NCBI GenBank assembly: GCA_900112915.1
Contig: FONK01000001.1
Location: forward strand, 124,001 to 188,000
Length of the DNA stretch: 64,000 nucleotides
DNA from: Peptostreptococcaceae bacterium pGA-8
Lineage (GTDB): Bacteria; Bacillota; Clostridia; Peptostreptococcales; Anaerovoracaceae
Direction: 5' to 3'
The translations under genes and the position numbers were made by a program. The notes beneath the pieces are model-generated. The model was not told the origin of the DNA. It saw only the letters and a program-made list of their open reading frames with translations, and made no database searches. Every line of letters starts with the position of its first letter. Position 1 is the first letter of the stretch. This document shows positions 20,270 through 29,631 of the stretch, piece after piece.

Positions 20270-21754
20270 ATGGAACAGATTTATCTTCGTGCTGCACGCA
20301 AAGCGGTTGATAAGACGTACATAGGCTTTACTCCGAATGGGAGTTCTATTAAGCCTGTGCATATTGCAGGCGGATCACTTCGCTGTATTTATGGCTCATA
20401 TAATCGGACAAAGAATATTAAACGGATGGCATTGGTATCTGATGCAAAAGGTAATATTCCTACAGGAAACGAAGCGGAGACCATTTATAGACTTTTATCC
20501 TACGAAGAAAAGATAGAGGACAACATCTCCGAAAATGCTCTGGAGTCGATGCGAAATGTAATGCAGAGACTGCTTTCTGTTGATAAAGGCGTATATGTGG
20601 TAAAAGGCCTAAAGGATGTAATGATATCGTATTCGGCTGGATCAAAATACTTCTTAACCAGCAGAGCTATGTATGAGGATGCTGGCGAATTTGTTGGAGG
20701 TGTTATAAGGGCATATTGTCCAGATCTTGCCAATTACGTCAGGGATGTACTTGATGCAGGTAACGATCCTATTACGCTGCTGTTTGAGCCAGTCCTTGAA
20801 GCAGATATGGAGGTTTTTGCTGATCAAAATCAGCACGAGGAACTTCCTGCATTTAAAACTATGAACGATAGCACTCGCTGGTTTGTTGAGGGAATAAAGG
20901 AAGGGGGAAATTGCCTGTTAGATAATTTCCACCATCATCCAAATCCACTGACCCAACTTCGCCTTTTCAACTTTTTCTGTATTGTGAACCTTATTCGTTA
21001 CATGACATTGCTGGAAGCCTTCTATTGTGATGAGAGCGTCAGACCTATTCTTTTGGACTTTAGTGGGAAAAGTCCAAGCTTTAGCAGCGTAGCAAGAATG
21101 TCCGAGATGTCATACACACAAATGTATAAATCAATAAACCGCTTTTATGCATGGGGCTACGCAAAATGGCTTGACGAGCAGGGCTTTTCAAAGAACGATC
21201 TTTTAAATTCAGAAACTCCTGTGTATGAGAAGGGAAAGTCCGTTTCTAAGGCAAGCAAGGAGGAGTTAGATGCCCTATGGTCACTTGCAAAGGAACGAGC
21301 AAGTAATGCGAACGGTGAGGATGTTTACCTTGAATTTGGAGAGACTATGTATGACATGCTCGCTTTAGAGGCATCCTCTCATCCAGTGACATATATTAAG
21401 GCTCTCGGCACATCGTCTGGACTGTTATATCCCCCAGATAAGCTTCATCCCAACAAGCGTTTTGTTATCTCACAGGACATTCTCGAAATGTTACTGCGTA
21501 GTTGCGTAAAATCTGGAGAAGTGATTAGTGGCATGGAAATTAGAGAACGGCTTTGGAATCGATTTGGAATTGTTGTAGGTGGAAGCCAATTCGAAATGCG
21601 AATGCTTCAGTCTGGTGGAATGATTCTGCAAGCAGATGAAGATGCATTGGAGGAAAATTTTTCTTCGTTTGCCGCGACGTTAGAGTCGATGGATTTTGCA
21701 GAGGTTATGGCAGATGGCATTCTGCAAATTAGAATGGGAGGTGTTGCAAGATGA
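20270..21754 (+). CDS. DptG-position protein of the DUF4338/Dpt operon
   Basis: The 494-residue protein follows the DptF-like gene by 5 bases and overlaps the DptH-like gene by 4 bases (ATGA type). Its size and place match DptG, the poorly characterised middle partner in DptFGH systems. I see no catalytic motif. It appears mostly alpha-helical, with HHHPNPLTQLRLFNFFCIVN in the centre and a predicted winged-helix-like C-terminus (EMLLRSCVKSGEVISGMEIR). Sequence alone did not let me name the family, so DptG is inferred from context. It probably bridges the two ATPases. Confidence 0.55.
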   Translation: MEQIYLRAARKAVDKTYIGFTPNGSSIKPVHIAGGSLRCIYGSYNRTKNIKRMALVSDAKGNIPTGNEAETIYRLLSYEEKIEDNISENALESMRNVMQRLLSVDKGVYVVKGLKDVMISYSAGSKYFLTSRAMYEDAGEFVGGVIRAYCPDLANYVRDVLDAGNDPITLLFEPVLEADMEVFADQNQHEELPAFKTMNDSTRWFVEGIKEGGNCLLDNFHHHPNPLTQLRLFNFFCIVNLIRYMTLLEAFYCDESVRPILLDFSGKSPSFSSVARMSEMSYTQMYKSINRFYAWGYAKWLDEQGFSKNDLLNSETPVYEKGKSVSKASKEELDALWSLAKERASNANGEDVYLEFGETMYDMLALEASSHPVTYIKALGTSSGLLYPPDKLHPNKRFVISQDILEMLLRSCVKSGEVISGMEIRERLWNRFGIVVGGSQFEMRMLQSGGMILQADEDALEENFSSFAATLESMDFAEVMADGILQIRMGGVAR

Positions 21755-24700
21755 TGGACAAGCAATCCTTAGTAACAGAACTGCTACGAGAGCAGCTTGA
21801 GGTCGCAAAGACCGGGATAATTATAAAAGGGATAGATGGCATTAATCCAAGCGCCATTGCCAAGAGGATCCTCGATGCATATAAGCCTCTTTATATTGCT
21901 GTGATTGGATATGGTTCTATATTGGAAAATGATCAGGATGATTTTTCCATTACGGATTCAATTGAAAAGGCGGTTTTGTGGAGAAGTAACCCTGAGTGTG
22001 CAGGGAATATTCTTGTATTTATAAAAAATGATACAGATAAGCTGCATTCCTTAGCGGAGTTTGACGTCGTGACGACAAGGGATATCTCGCGCTATTTATT
22101 GGATCAGCAGCTGAAGGGCGATAATAATACCCCTACTCACAATTTCTGGGAGGCACTTCGAGACACATCTGATTACTACAACTTCGACGCTTTATATGAA
22201 TTTGTTGAGGCGGTAGTGGAAGCAGAGAGTCCGGCTGAGGCGATTCCCAATAATATGTGGAGAATCAACTTGTTGTTGGACGCGTCTATTTTGGGAACAA
22301 AGAACGACCCAAAGGAACGTCTTGCCAAAAATAGAGACCTTATATTTGCAATCGGACAGTTGAGCGAGGACTCGAGAAAGAAGCTGAGCCGCTCCCTTGC
22401 AAGGACAAAGCCCGGAGATAAGGACAGACTGCAAAAGGCCTATCACAGTCTGCAGAGCCTGTATAAATACGGTAAGCGCGAAACACTTAAGGACTTAGAT
22501 TTAGAGACAGTTCAGGAGTTGTTCTCTGCATCTCAAAAAAAGAGCAAGAAGGCAGAAACGACTCAAAGTAATCCATCAGGTGATAATCCAGAGATAACAA
22601 TAGAAAATACGCCTATTAAGCCAAAGGAATTAGATAATCTTATTTCTGATGCGGTCGTTTTTGGCGACGAAGAAGAATTGGATAACATTCAGGAACTTCT
22701 TAAGGAATTAAGCAAGCATTATGATACTGAGACGGAGGAAAATGATGATGAAATTCCTCCTGTAGGAGGAATTTTTGGCGACAGAAATATTGTTCTTGAA
22801 TCTCATCAGACTGACCTTCGGAAGTTGGTTGGGAAGTTCTGCAATCTATCCTCTTGGGGCGGATTGATGGAAACTGATGAGAGTGTTTTGAAGGATGCAA
22901 TATCTGCTGATATATCCGAATCAAAATACTTCGACCCAGAAAGCAAGCAATCCATCATAGCCTTTTCAGGAGGCATTGATGGGAGTCAGGCTCTCTTTGA
23001 TTTCATCGTGCAATTCGATGCGCAGTTTGACGCAAAGGGACTGGATGGTGCCGAGCATTTTGCACCAATCATCAATAATCTTAAGACACAACGGGAAAAG
23101 CTCTTTTCCTCTATCGATATGATCATGTACCATCCGGTGCTTTTCTTTGGCGCATCGGAGGATAATAGAAAAAATCTTATAGGCTATATCCAAGCATGGG
23201 AAAGCCTTTATCATGCATTTTGTGTGAATGAGCCTACCATGAGACAGATCAGTGCCGGAGGGACAAACTTTATTGCGAGGGCTATCCTTTTACTTGATGT
23301 CCTCTATGTTAAAACACCAAAGGAGTGGAAGGGAATTCTGCTTCCTCTACATCCCATATATCTTTGGCGGTTTTATGAGGTATTCCGTACCTTGCCCAAC
23401 AAGAAGGCATCCTTGAGCGGCGAGGATAAGGAGGCGTTGTCCTCTGTGCTTTCACAGTTGCCACAGGTACTTAGCTTTATTATTGCAAATGGCGTTGTTA
23501 CAGAATCCTCCGAGGATCGTGTGCTACCGTGCTCTGGAAGTATTGAGATGCTGCCAACCTTCGAGAACAAGACAAATCGTTATTTAGGAAATGACGGAAC
23601 TGAATCAATTGAAGAAATTCTCACAAGGTGGGTAGGCTTTGCACCTTATACAAGAAATGAGATCAGGATCTGCTCAGTAGATGCACCGGATCTTATTGGA
23701 ATTCTACGACAGATCAAAAGCTTCATGGACAAAAACGCCTGCAGGCGTGTTGTGTACGATATGTATCTGACCAGAAATCAAAACGGTAATACAGAGCTTT
23801 CTAAGTTGGATTATGCTGGTAAGGATTATGAGATTGGCGAGTATATTAAGCAAGACAGAATCTCTATCAGCGTACGCAACGTTCGTTCAGCGAATGATGT
23901 AAAAGCTGCGTTGGATTCTAGGCCGGTTCATGTTGCGTTTTACTTTGATCAGTCCTCATACGCTATTGAATTCGGACCAAATAGTCATAATCTGTACATC
24001 AACCCTTTGGTTATTACCTATGACTATGATTTTGATGAGATCCAGCATAAGGGCAGCATATTCCCTTCATCCGAGATGGATTCCGGATTGATAGGCGATT
24101 ATCACAAGCTAATGAAATCTGCGGATGTCATTAGCAACAACATGAATCCGCGTACAACCTACAATGGCAGCGCAGATATGACAGCGGTGGTATCAACTAT
24201 TGAAGCTGGTTTAACACAGTGGCTTGTCGTTGCTGATAGAGATACCAACAACTATCAGCCAGAGAACGCTATTCCCATTGGGGAGATGCAATATGATAAG
24301 CGAATGGTAAACGCGTGGGCTTCAGATAGCTCGAGAATAATCTCTCAATATCTGACACTTCTTCGCGGATATAATCTGTACCCCAAGGCAGAAACGCTAA
24401 TAAACATATTGCGTCAGTTTGGGCATATTGCATCTAATGGACTCATCAGCATTCCAAAGTTTGGTGCCGATGCACAAGCGATTGACAATAAGAAGAAGGG
24501 CTTAATAGGAACGTTATTTGCAGCCTCTTGGTATGTGAGAAAGCACGAGGATGCTCTTATAGCCTCCTTGGATGATGATAAGGCAAGACTGTGGCTGCAA
24601 AATCGTAAGGACAGTAATGAACGGGCGGATCTTGTCGGGCTTTATTACGACAAAGACAGCAACATATTACACATACAGCCCATTGAGGTTAAGACTCGTG

Positions 24701-26487
24701 ATGAGTCACCTGATGCGACATTCACTAAGGATGAAATTGACTCAAGGAGCTTTAACATTACTGGGCATGCTGCTGACCAGATAGCTTCCGTTGTTGAGAC
24801 GCTGAGAGAAATATTCGCAATGGGCGAAAATACAGCTGATATGTTTACTTCAGCTCGCCGTGAGGTTTTAAAGTATCAGATAGTATCTGAATGCTTTAGA
24901 AATGTGCACGACGCGGAATGGCAGAAAAGGTGGTACGACATTTTAAAGAAGGCTTTTTCAAATAGTCAGAGAAAGAATGTCACCATAGATGTTTCCGGAC
25001 TTCTAATGCACATCAAGCTTAATGAAGCCTCTGGTGGAGATCATATTACATGCCGTCACCCGGAATATGATGACTGCCAAATTGATTATTGGAAGTTGAC
25101 AGCCAAGGAGATTCAAAGAGATGTTCTTGGTGATGGAACACCAGTAAAGGAAATGTGGACACCAGATTTTGATGTTTCAGAGGAAGGTGATCAATCAGCA
25201 CAGGATAACGATGCTATAGTTGATTCTGATGTTGAAGAAGTAACTGAGGTAGCACAACAAGACGCTGCTAAGACCTACAAGTACACATTTCCCTCTACAG
25301 ACGATGTCGGTATGGTTGCGGCGACCGCCGTCTCATTCCTTGGGAAAAAGGATAAGCAAAACGAGGAAGCGGAAAAAACAGTAAACGGCGTTAGCTACGA
25401 TGAAATCGAGCAGCTTGTAAAGGATTTTAAGAGGTCGTGCGGAGATTATCATGTATCGCTTAGGGAATGCGATGCTAAAAACACGGTTGTCGGCCCGAGT
25501 GTAATTCGTTTGAAGTTCAGACTGGGAAGAGGACAGGCACTTCAGGGATTATCGAGTCACTTGGAGGATATTGGCAGAGAAATGAAGCGCACTGGTGTGA
25601 TAATTCAGCAGGTGCCAAACTCCGATGAGTTGCTCCTTGATGTGCCGAGACTCAGGCGTGAAAAAGTATTATTTAAGAATGTCATATCATCACTGCCAGA
25701 GGTCAAATCACCAGAGCAGCTTTTCTTCCCACTTGGCCTGACTCCAAATGGTAAGGATCTGGTTGAGGATCTTGGGCAAATGCCTCATATGCTCGTCGGT
25801 GGTAGTACAGGCTCCGGTAAATCTGTGTTCCTGTTTACCATGCTTGCAGCGATGCTGATGACTCATCCGCACAGGGAGGATCTGCAGTTAATCCTATCAT
25901 CCTCTAAGCTTGAGGACTTTATCCACTTTGAAGGATTACCTCACCTTTATTCTGGTAGTGTCATTTCCGATGCAACAGAGGCTACGAGAGTTATTAAAGA
26001 GGTGGTCTTCGAAGAATCAGAACGTAGAGGGAAGCTCTTGGCAGAGGCGAGGGTTGCAAACATTAGCGAATATAACAAAATCGCTGAGGAAAAGCTTGCG
26101 CCTATCGTTGTTGTTATAGATGAATTTGCTGACCTTGCAGACCAATTAGAGTCCAAGAAGGAGCAAAATGCATTTTATAAGCCTGTACAGCGTATCGCGC
26201 AAGCAGGAAGGAGCAGAGGCATTCACCTTGTGATTTGCACCCAGCGACCTGAAGCAAAATTAGTGCCTTCAACAACAAAAGCGCAGTTAAATGGTAGAGT
26301 TGCTTTACGAGTTAATGATGGGATTTCTTCACGAATGATAATCGAAGCTCCAGATGCTCAATACCTTCAGAAGCATGGGGATATGATTTATAAAAACGGA
26401 GATGTTGTTGAGAGAGCGCAGGGCTATTTGATAGAAACACCGGAGCTTGATGAAATCGTGAGGGATGTAATCAACGGAAAAAATTAA
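21751..26487 (+). CDS. dptH: DptH-like protein: PD-(D/E)XK-type centre plus FtsK/HerA-type ATPase
   Basis: This 1578-residue protein has a C-terminal FtsK/HerA-family motor: Walker A GGSTGSGKS at residues 1350-1358, Walker B VVVIDEFADLAD around 1453-1464, and GRSRGIHLVICTQRP, the arginine/sensor region of FtsK-like DNA pumps. Residues 1-900 are large and uncharacterised. At 960-981, ADLVGLYY and then PIEVKT give Asp960 and Glu979-x-Lys981, the layout of a PD-(D/E)XK nuclease. A low-complexity acidic linker (around 1145-1180) separates the halves. DptH is the DNA-translocating partner in phosphorothioation-dependent restriction. It overlaps the gene before it by 4 bases. Confidence 0.75.
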   Translation: MMDKQSLVTELLREQLEVAKTGIIIKGIDGINPSAIAKRILDAYKPLYIAVIGYGSILENDQDDFSITDSIEKAVLWRSNPECAGNILVFIKNDTDKLHSLAEFDVVTTRDISRYLLDQQLKGDNNTPTHNFWEALRDTSDYYNFDALYEFVEAVVEAESPAEAIPNNMWRINLLLDASILGTKNDPKERLAKNRDLIFAIGQLSEDSRKKLSRSLARTKPGDKDRLQKAYHSLQSLYKYGKRETLKDLDLETVQELFSASQKKSKKAETTQSNPSGDNPEITIENTPIKPKELDNLISDAVVFGDEEELDNIQELLKELSKHYDTETEENDDEIPPVGGIFGDRNIVLESHQTDLRKLVGKFCNLSSWGGLMETDESVLKDAISADISESKYFDPESKQSIIAFSGGIDGSQALFDFIVQFDAQFDAKGLDGAEHFAPIINNLKTQREKLFSSIDMIMYHPVLFFGASEDNRKNLIGYIQAWESLYHAFCVNEPTMRQISAGGTNFIARAILLLDVLYVKTPKEWKGILLPLHPIYLWRFYEVFRTLPNKKASLSGEDKEALSSVLSQLPQVLSFIIANGVVTESSEDRVLPCSGSIEMLPTFENKTNRYLGNDGTESIEEILTRWVGFAPYTRNEIRICSVDAPDLIGILRQIKSFMDKNACRRVVYDMYLTRNQNGNTELSKLDYAGKDYEIGEYIKQDRISISVRNVRSANDVKAALDSRPVHVAFYFDQSSYAIEFGPNSHNLYINPLVITYDYDFDEIQHKGSIFPSSEMDSGLIGDYHKLMKSADVISNNMNPRTTYNGSADMTAVVSTIEAGLTQWLVVADRDTNNYQPENAIPIGEMQYDKRMVNAWASDSSRIISQYLTLLRGYNLYPKAETLINILRQFGHIASNGLISIPKFGADAQAIDNKKKGLIGTLFAASWYVRKHEDALIASLDDDKARLWLQNRKDSNERADLVGLYYDKDSNILHIQPIEVKTRDESPDATFTKDEIDSRSFNITGHAADQIASVVETLREIFAMGENTADMFTSARREVLKYQIVSECFRNVHDAEWQKRWYDILKKAFSNSQRKNVTIDVSGLLMHIKLNEASGGDHITCRHPEYDDCQIDYWKLTAKEIQRDVLGDGTPVKEMWTPDFDVSEEGDQSAQDNDAIVDSDVEEVTEVAQQDAAKTYKYTFPSTDDVGMVAATAVSFLGKKDKQNEEAEKTVNGVSYDEIEQLVKDFKRSCGDYHVSLRECDAKNTVVGPSVIRLKFRLGRGQALQGLSSHLEDIGREMKRTGVIIQQVPNSDELLLDVPRLRREKVLFKNVISSLPEVKSPEQLFFPLGLTPNGKDLVEDLGQMPHMLVGGSTGSGKSVFLFTMLAAMLMTHPHREDLQLILSSSKLEDFIHFEGLPHLYSGSVISDATEATRVIKEVVFEESERRGKLLAEARVANISEYNKIAEEKLAPIVVVIDEFADLADQLESKKEQNAFYKPVQRIAQAGRSRGIHLVICTQRPEAKLVPSTTKAQLNGRVALRVNDGISSRMIIEAPDAQYLQKHGDMIYKNGDVVERAQGYLIETPELDEIVRDVINGKN

Positions 26488-26509
26488 TTGAAGATTGGGG
26501 TGGTAGAGA

Positions 26510-27190
26510 GTGTCTGAGCCTATATTTGTACAAGGCGTATTTAAAGAAGAATTAAAGAACAGATTTCTTTGCCTTGTAGAGGTGGATGGCAAGGATACTC
26601 TCTGCTATATCCCATCGTCCTGCAGACTGAGTAACTTTGTTAATTTGGTTGGGAAAGATGTATTGCTTGCGCACAATCAGTCATCTAATACCAGAACAGA
26701 GTATGCGGTTTATGCGTTCCGTGACAAAAGACAGTTTGTCTTGCTCAACATGTCTCAGGCCAATAGAGTAATCGAAAGAGGAATTAAGGGCAGGAGGTTC
26801 TCCTTCCTCGGAAAGAGAGTTAACGTAAAAAAGGAATACCGCATTGAGGGGTACAAGAGTGATCTCTATATTGATGATTCTCATACGATAGTTGAGATAA
26901 AAAGTATTCTATCCTTCGATAGGAATGCGCTTTTCCCAACGGTGTATTCCGAGAGGGCAATTGATCAGCTAACAAAGCTCAGTGACCTCATGGATAAGGG
27001 CTACAAGGCATGTTACCTATTTGCGTCATTAAGTCCAAGGGTGAAAGAAGTAAAAATAAATGGGGAAATAACAAGGTATCACGAGTTGTTTATGGAATGC
27101 GTCAATAAAGGAATGGTATTAAAAGGGTATTCAATAAGGCTTATTGATAATGAGCCCGTAATACACTCTGAAATTAAAGTTATTGTCTGA
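26510..27190 (+). CDS. SfsA-family nuclease-like protein linked to the Dpt operon
   Basis: The 226-residue product has SfsA features in order: an OB-fold-like N-terminal part (FKEELKNRFLCLVEVDGKD), a PxxxRLxxF-type segment (SSCRLSNFVNLVG), KKEYRIEGYKSDLYI, then VEIKSILSF, the ExK nuclease strand, and FPTVYSERAIDQLTKL. SfsA proteins are PD-(D/E)XK-fold DNA/RNA nucleases, better known as a sugar-fermentation stimulation factor. The GTG start at 26510 lies 22 bases after dptH. In this setting it is most likely an accessory effector of the defence operon. Standard SfsA is a little longer and more conserved, so this is a divergent member. Confidence 0.72.
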   Translation: MSEPIFVQGVFKEELKNRFLCLVEVDGKDTLCYIPSSCRLSNFVNLVGKDVLLAHNQSSNTRTEYAVYAFRDKRQFVLLNMSQANRVIERGIKGRRFSFLGKRVNVKKEYRIEGYKSDLYIDDSHTIVEIKSILSFDRNALFPTVYSERAIDQLTKLSDLMDKGYKACYLFASLSPRVKEVKINGEITRYHELFMECVNKGMVLKGYSIRLIDNEPVIHSEIKVIV

Positions 27191-27201
27191 TCCAAAAGGT
27201 A

Positions 27202-27405
27202 ATGGGACTAACGAAGCATAAGGTGCAGGTCATGGTAGAAACGGAAAAGCGCGGTCTCTTCGGCAAGAAGAAGGTGCTGGAGAAACTCACCATCGAGGTC
27301 GACGGCAAGACCTATAAGATAATGCAGAAGGAACAGAGAAATCGTCCGTACAGTATTGAGGAGATGATGCTGTATGACGAGATCTTTGATGAGTGGGACG
27401 ATTAG
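27202..27405 (+). CDS. Small protein of unknown function, KTYKIMQKEQRNRPYSIEEM
   Basis: The 67-residue product is charged, with a beta-hairpin-like start (HKVQVMVETEKRGLFGKKKV) and an acidic tail (LYDEIFDEWDD). AAAGGT precedes ATG 27202. Its stop is immediately followed by the next start at 27406, so the pair is coexpressed. No family is recognised. It follows the SfsA gene by 11 bases and may belong to the same operon, though the more GC-rich codon use resembles the flanking ICE-type DNA. Confidence 0.55.
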   Translation: MGLTKHKVQVMVETEKRGLFGKKKVLEKLTIEVDGKTYKIMQKEQRNRPYSIEEMMLYDEIFDEWDD

Positions 27406-27720
27406 ATGTTTGGATTCAGAAAGAAGAAAATTGATAAGGCAGCGTGGGCGGAGGCAATCTACGGTCAGAGACTGAAGCATCCGAAGAAAGAATCTGAGGA
27501 GCAACTTTCGGCATTGACCACCGGAATGCTGATGCAGCATCACCGTATTATCATGGACAGCGTCCGCATCGTGCGCACCACAAAGAATCCTGATACCCGG
27601 CAAGGCAGAGTCGAACTTTGCCACAGGCATTATCAGGACATGCTAAAGTTGAAGCCGTTCTGTAACAAGGAGCAGTTGGCCATGATCCAGAATGCCGAGG
27701 ATGCTATGAAGGGCATCTGA
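27406..27720 (+). CDS. Small helical protein of unknown function
   Basis: The 104-residue product is rich in helix-forming residues (FRKKKIDKAAWAEAIYGQRL, LTTGMLMQHHRIIMDSVRIV). No signal peptide, membrane segment or known motif is visible. It starts directly after the stop of the 67-residue gene. The pair lies at the end of the defence operon. Its function cannot be told from sequence. Confidence 0.55.
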   Translation: MFGFRKKKIDKAAWAEAIYGQRLKHPKKESEEQLSALTTGMLMQHHRIIMDSVRIVRTTKNPDTRQGRVELCHRHYQDMLKLKPFCNKEQLAMIQNAEDAMKGI

Positions 27721-27771
27721 ACCTTTTAACGATTCTACACTTTTTAACGATTGCAGAAAGGGGTGTCGCTT

Positions 27772-27918
27772 TTGAGCACAGCTACAGCAATAGCATATGA
27801 TTACCGTGCCGCGTGGCACCCTTCCTTCGGTGTGCAAAAGGCAGAAAAACCCAGAAATCAAACGGTTTCCGGGCTAATGGCACATATAGGGCTTGTATCA
27901 AAGATAACGTCTTGTTAG
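27772..27918 (+). CDS. 48-residue small ORF with good ribosome binding site
   Basis: A TTG frame preceded by AAAGGGG encodes STATAIAYDYRAAWHPSFGV and ends LVSKITSC. It is too small for family assignment and could be a remnant. The surrounding 27721-27979 interval otherwise holds only this and the Fic gene leader. Confidence 0.35.
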   Translation: MSTATAIAYDYRAAWHPSFGVQKAEKPRNQTVSGLMAHIGLVSKITSC

Positions 27919-27979
27919 ATGATACCTTTGGAAGAGGTGGGTTTCTTATGAGTACAAAAAAGCAGCGAGGTGATATGGA

Positions 27980-29077
27980 GTGAATAAAGATCCATTTAAG
28001 GACTATATCAAAGAATCTGAACCGGGCAAGCGGGACAAGGGCTATGCGTGGCATACGGCCATTGGCTTGCAGGCGGTTGACGGGTTGAAAACATCGGAAT
28101 ATCTGGTGCATACTGCCGTTCGGAATATCGAAGGTGAGATTTCCTTTGAAGAGGCAAATGCACTTTTACAGACCTACTATGAGGAAAATCCTGCCAGTGA
28201 TGCATCAGATCGTACTGAGGAAGCCGACAAGGTTTCTGCGCGTATTGCTGCGCTTCTTTCAGAGCGTGCATTTAGCTTTACACCAAACGAGTATCTCTCC
28301 GTTCACAGGAAGCTGTTTACCGGCATTTATTCTCATGCTGGGCGCATTCGGGATTACAATATCACGAAGAAGGAATGGGTGCTGAACAGAGCGACTGTGC
28401 TATATGGCAGCGCCACAGAGCTGCGGGCGACACTTGACTATGATTTCTCAGAGGAGAAGAAGTTTTCCTATAAGAATCTTACGATGGAAGAAATCATTCA
28501 CCATCTTGCCGTGTTCGTATCAAGACTATGGCAGATCCATGTTTTCGGTGAAGGTAATACCAGAACGACAGCGGTGTTCTTCATCAAGTATTTACGCACG
28601 CTGGGCTTTGATGTGACAAATGATATTTTCGCCGAGAATGCATGGTATTTTCGGAATTCACTCGTCAGGGCAAATTACAATGACCTGAAAAACGGCATTC
28701 ACGAAACGACGGAGTTCCTTGAGGTATTCCTCCGCAATCTTCTACTGAATGAGAATCACCCGCTTCATAACCGGACATTGCATATCAGCGGCACCTTTAA
28801 GGAAGCAGAAAAACCGGACATTGAAACTGCAAAAGCGGACATTGACGCTTTAAAAGCGGATATTGAGGCTGTTTTTCAACCGAAAACTGCAAGCCATATT
28901 TTGAAGTTACATGAGGCATTTCCGGGTCAGACGATCTTTGGAAGGTCTGATGTGATGAGGGTGATTGATATTAAAGCATCCAGAGCCTCTGATCTATTAA
29001 AGGAAATGGCAGAGCGAGGGATTATTGAGCCTGTGTCCGGACAGGGAAAGGGCAGATATCAATTTCGACACCAGTAG
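27980..29077 (+). CDS. Fic-domain AMP-transferase-like protein
   Basis: The 365-residue protein has the Fic motif HVFGEGNTRT starting at His187, which fits the HxFx(D/E)GNxR pattern needed for transfer of a nucleotide to a target hydroxyl. Upstream, RNIEGEISFEEANALL resembles the (S/T)xxxE(G/N) inhibitory helix of class II Fic proteins in position, so it may be self-inhibited. The C-terminal 80 residues look like a winged helix (ASHILKLHEAFPGQTIFGRS, SRASDLLKEMAERGIIEPVS). Between them is a repeated KADI(D/E) segment. The start is GTG 27980, a weak site. There is no partner antitoxin beside it. Confidence 0.85.
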   Translation: MNKDPFKDYIKESEPGKRDKGYAWHTAIGLQAVDGLKTSEYLVHTAVRNIEGEISFEEANALLQTYYEENPASDASDRTEEADKVSARIAALLSERAFSFTPNEYLSVHRKLFTGIYSHAGRIRDYNITKKEWVLNRATVLYGSATELRATLDYDFSEEKKFSYKNLTMEEIIHHLAVFVSRLWQIHVFGEGNTRTTAVFFIKYLRTLGFDVTNDIFAENAWYFRNSLVRANYNDLKNGIHETTEFLEVFLRNLLLNENHPLHNRTLHISGTFKEAEKPDIETAKADIDALKADIEAVFQPKTASHILKLHEAFPGQTIFGRSDVMRVIDIKASRASDLLKEMAERGIIEPVSGQGKGRYQFRHQ

Positions 29078-29304
29078 AGTTGAGACGATGAGATTTCAGA
29101 CTTATTCCCTCAGAGTGAGGTCTTGAGACGATTGGGAAATCTGTGTGGCTGCATATAATAAGTAGGAGCAAGGCCTTTGAACTGTTTCCGAGAACGCACA
29201 AGGGTAAAAATCGGTGTGTTTTACAAAAAAACACGCTTTGCTAAATTCCCGCGAACGGACGCAAATCTGGCTACACACTCGACATCAAGATGAAGCAATC
29301 AAGC

Positions 29305-29352
29305 CATGTTGAGTGTGTTGTATTGATGCCAAGGGTTGCACCCACTAAGTAG
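29305..29352 (+). repeat. Relic of the rlmD 3'-end attachment site
   Basis: CATGTTGAGTGTGTTGTATT and the bases after it encode H-V-E-C-V-V-L-M-P-R-V-A and end in TAG, the C-terminal pattern of RlmD. The upstream frame reads DIKMKQSS. The interval 29078-29631 otherwise contains a hairpin (AAAAGGTATCGG area to GGCCTTATTTTTT) and no gene. Confidence 0.5.
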
Positions 29353-29631
29353 AAAAAGAGTTGAAAATAAAGGCTTATTCAAAGGCTATCGTTAAAAGGT
29401 ATCGGTAGCTTGGGATAGGCCTTATTTTTTAGGGGAAAATAGTAGTAAGTGGGAACATATCCACAGGGTAGAGTGACACTAGGGAATGGATAACAAGAAA
29501 AGATGGGCTTATAGGACAAAAAGATGCACCCACTTGCACCCACCTAAAAATTTGATAATTGAAAAATAGCCTAATTAACATTATAATTTAATTGAAGAAT
29601 AATTATACTAAAATATGGTTGGAGAATCTCT

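Noticed and set aside
16674-26487. Complete Dnd phosphorothioation system
   Set aside because: No DndB, DndC, DndD or DndE-like gene is present in the window; only the restriction-type half is seen.
16674-26487. BREX, DISARM or classic Druantia type I-III
   Set aside because: No PglX/PglZ, DrmA or DruE-like helicase is found. The only Druantia feature is the DUF4338 domain.
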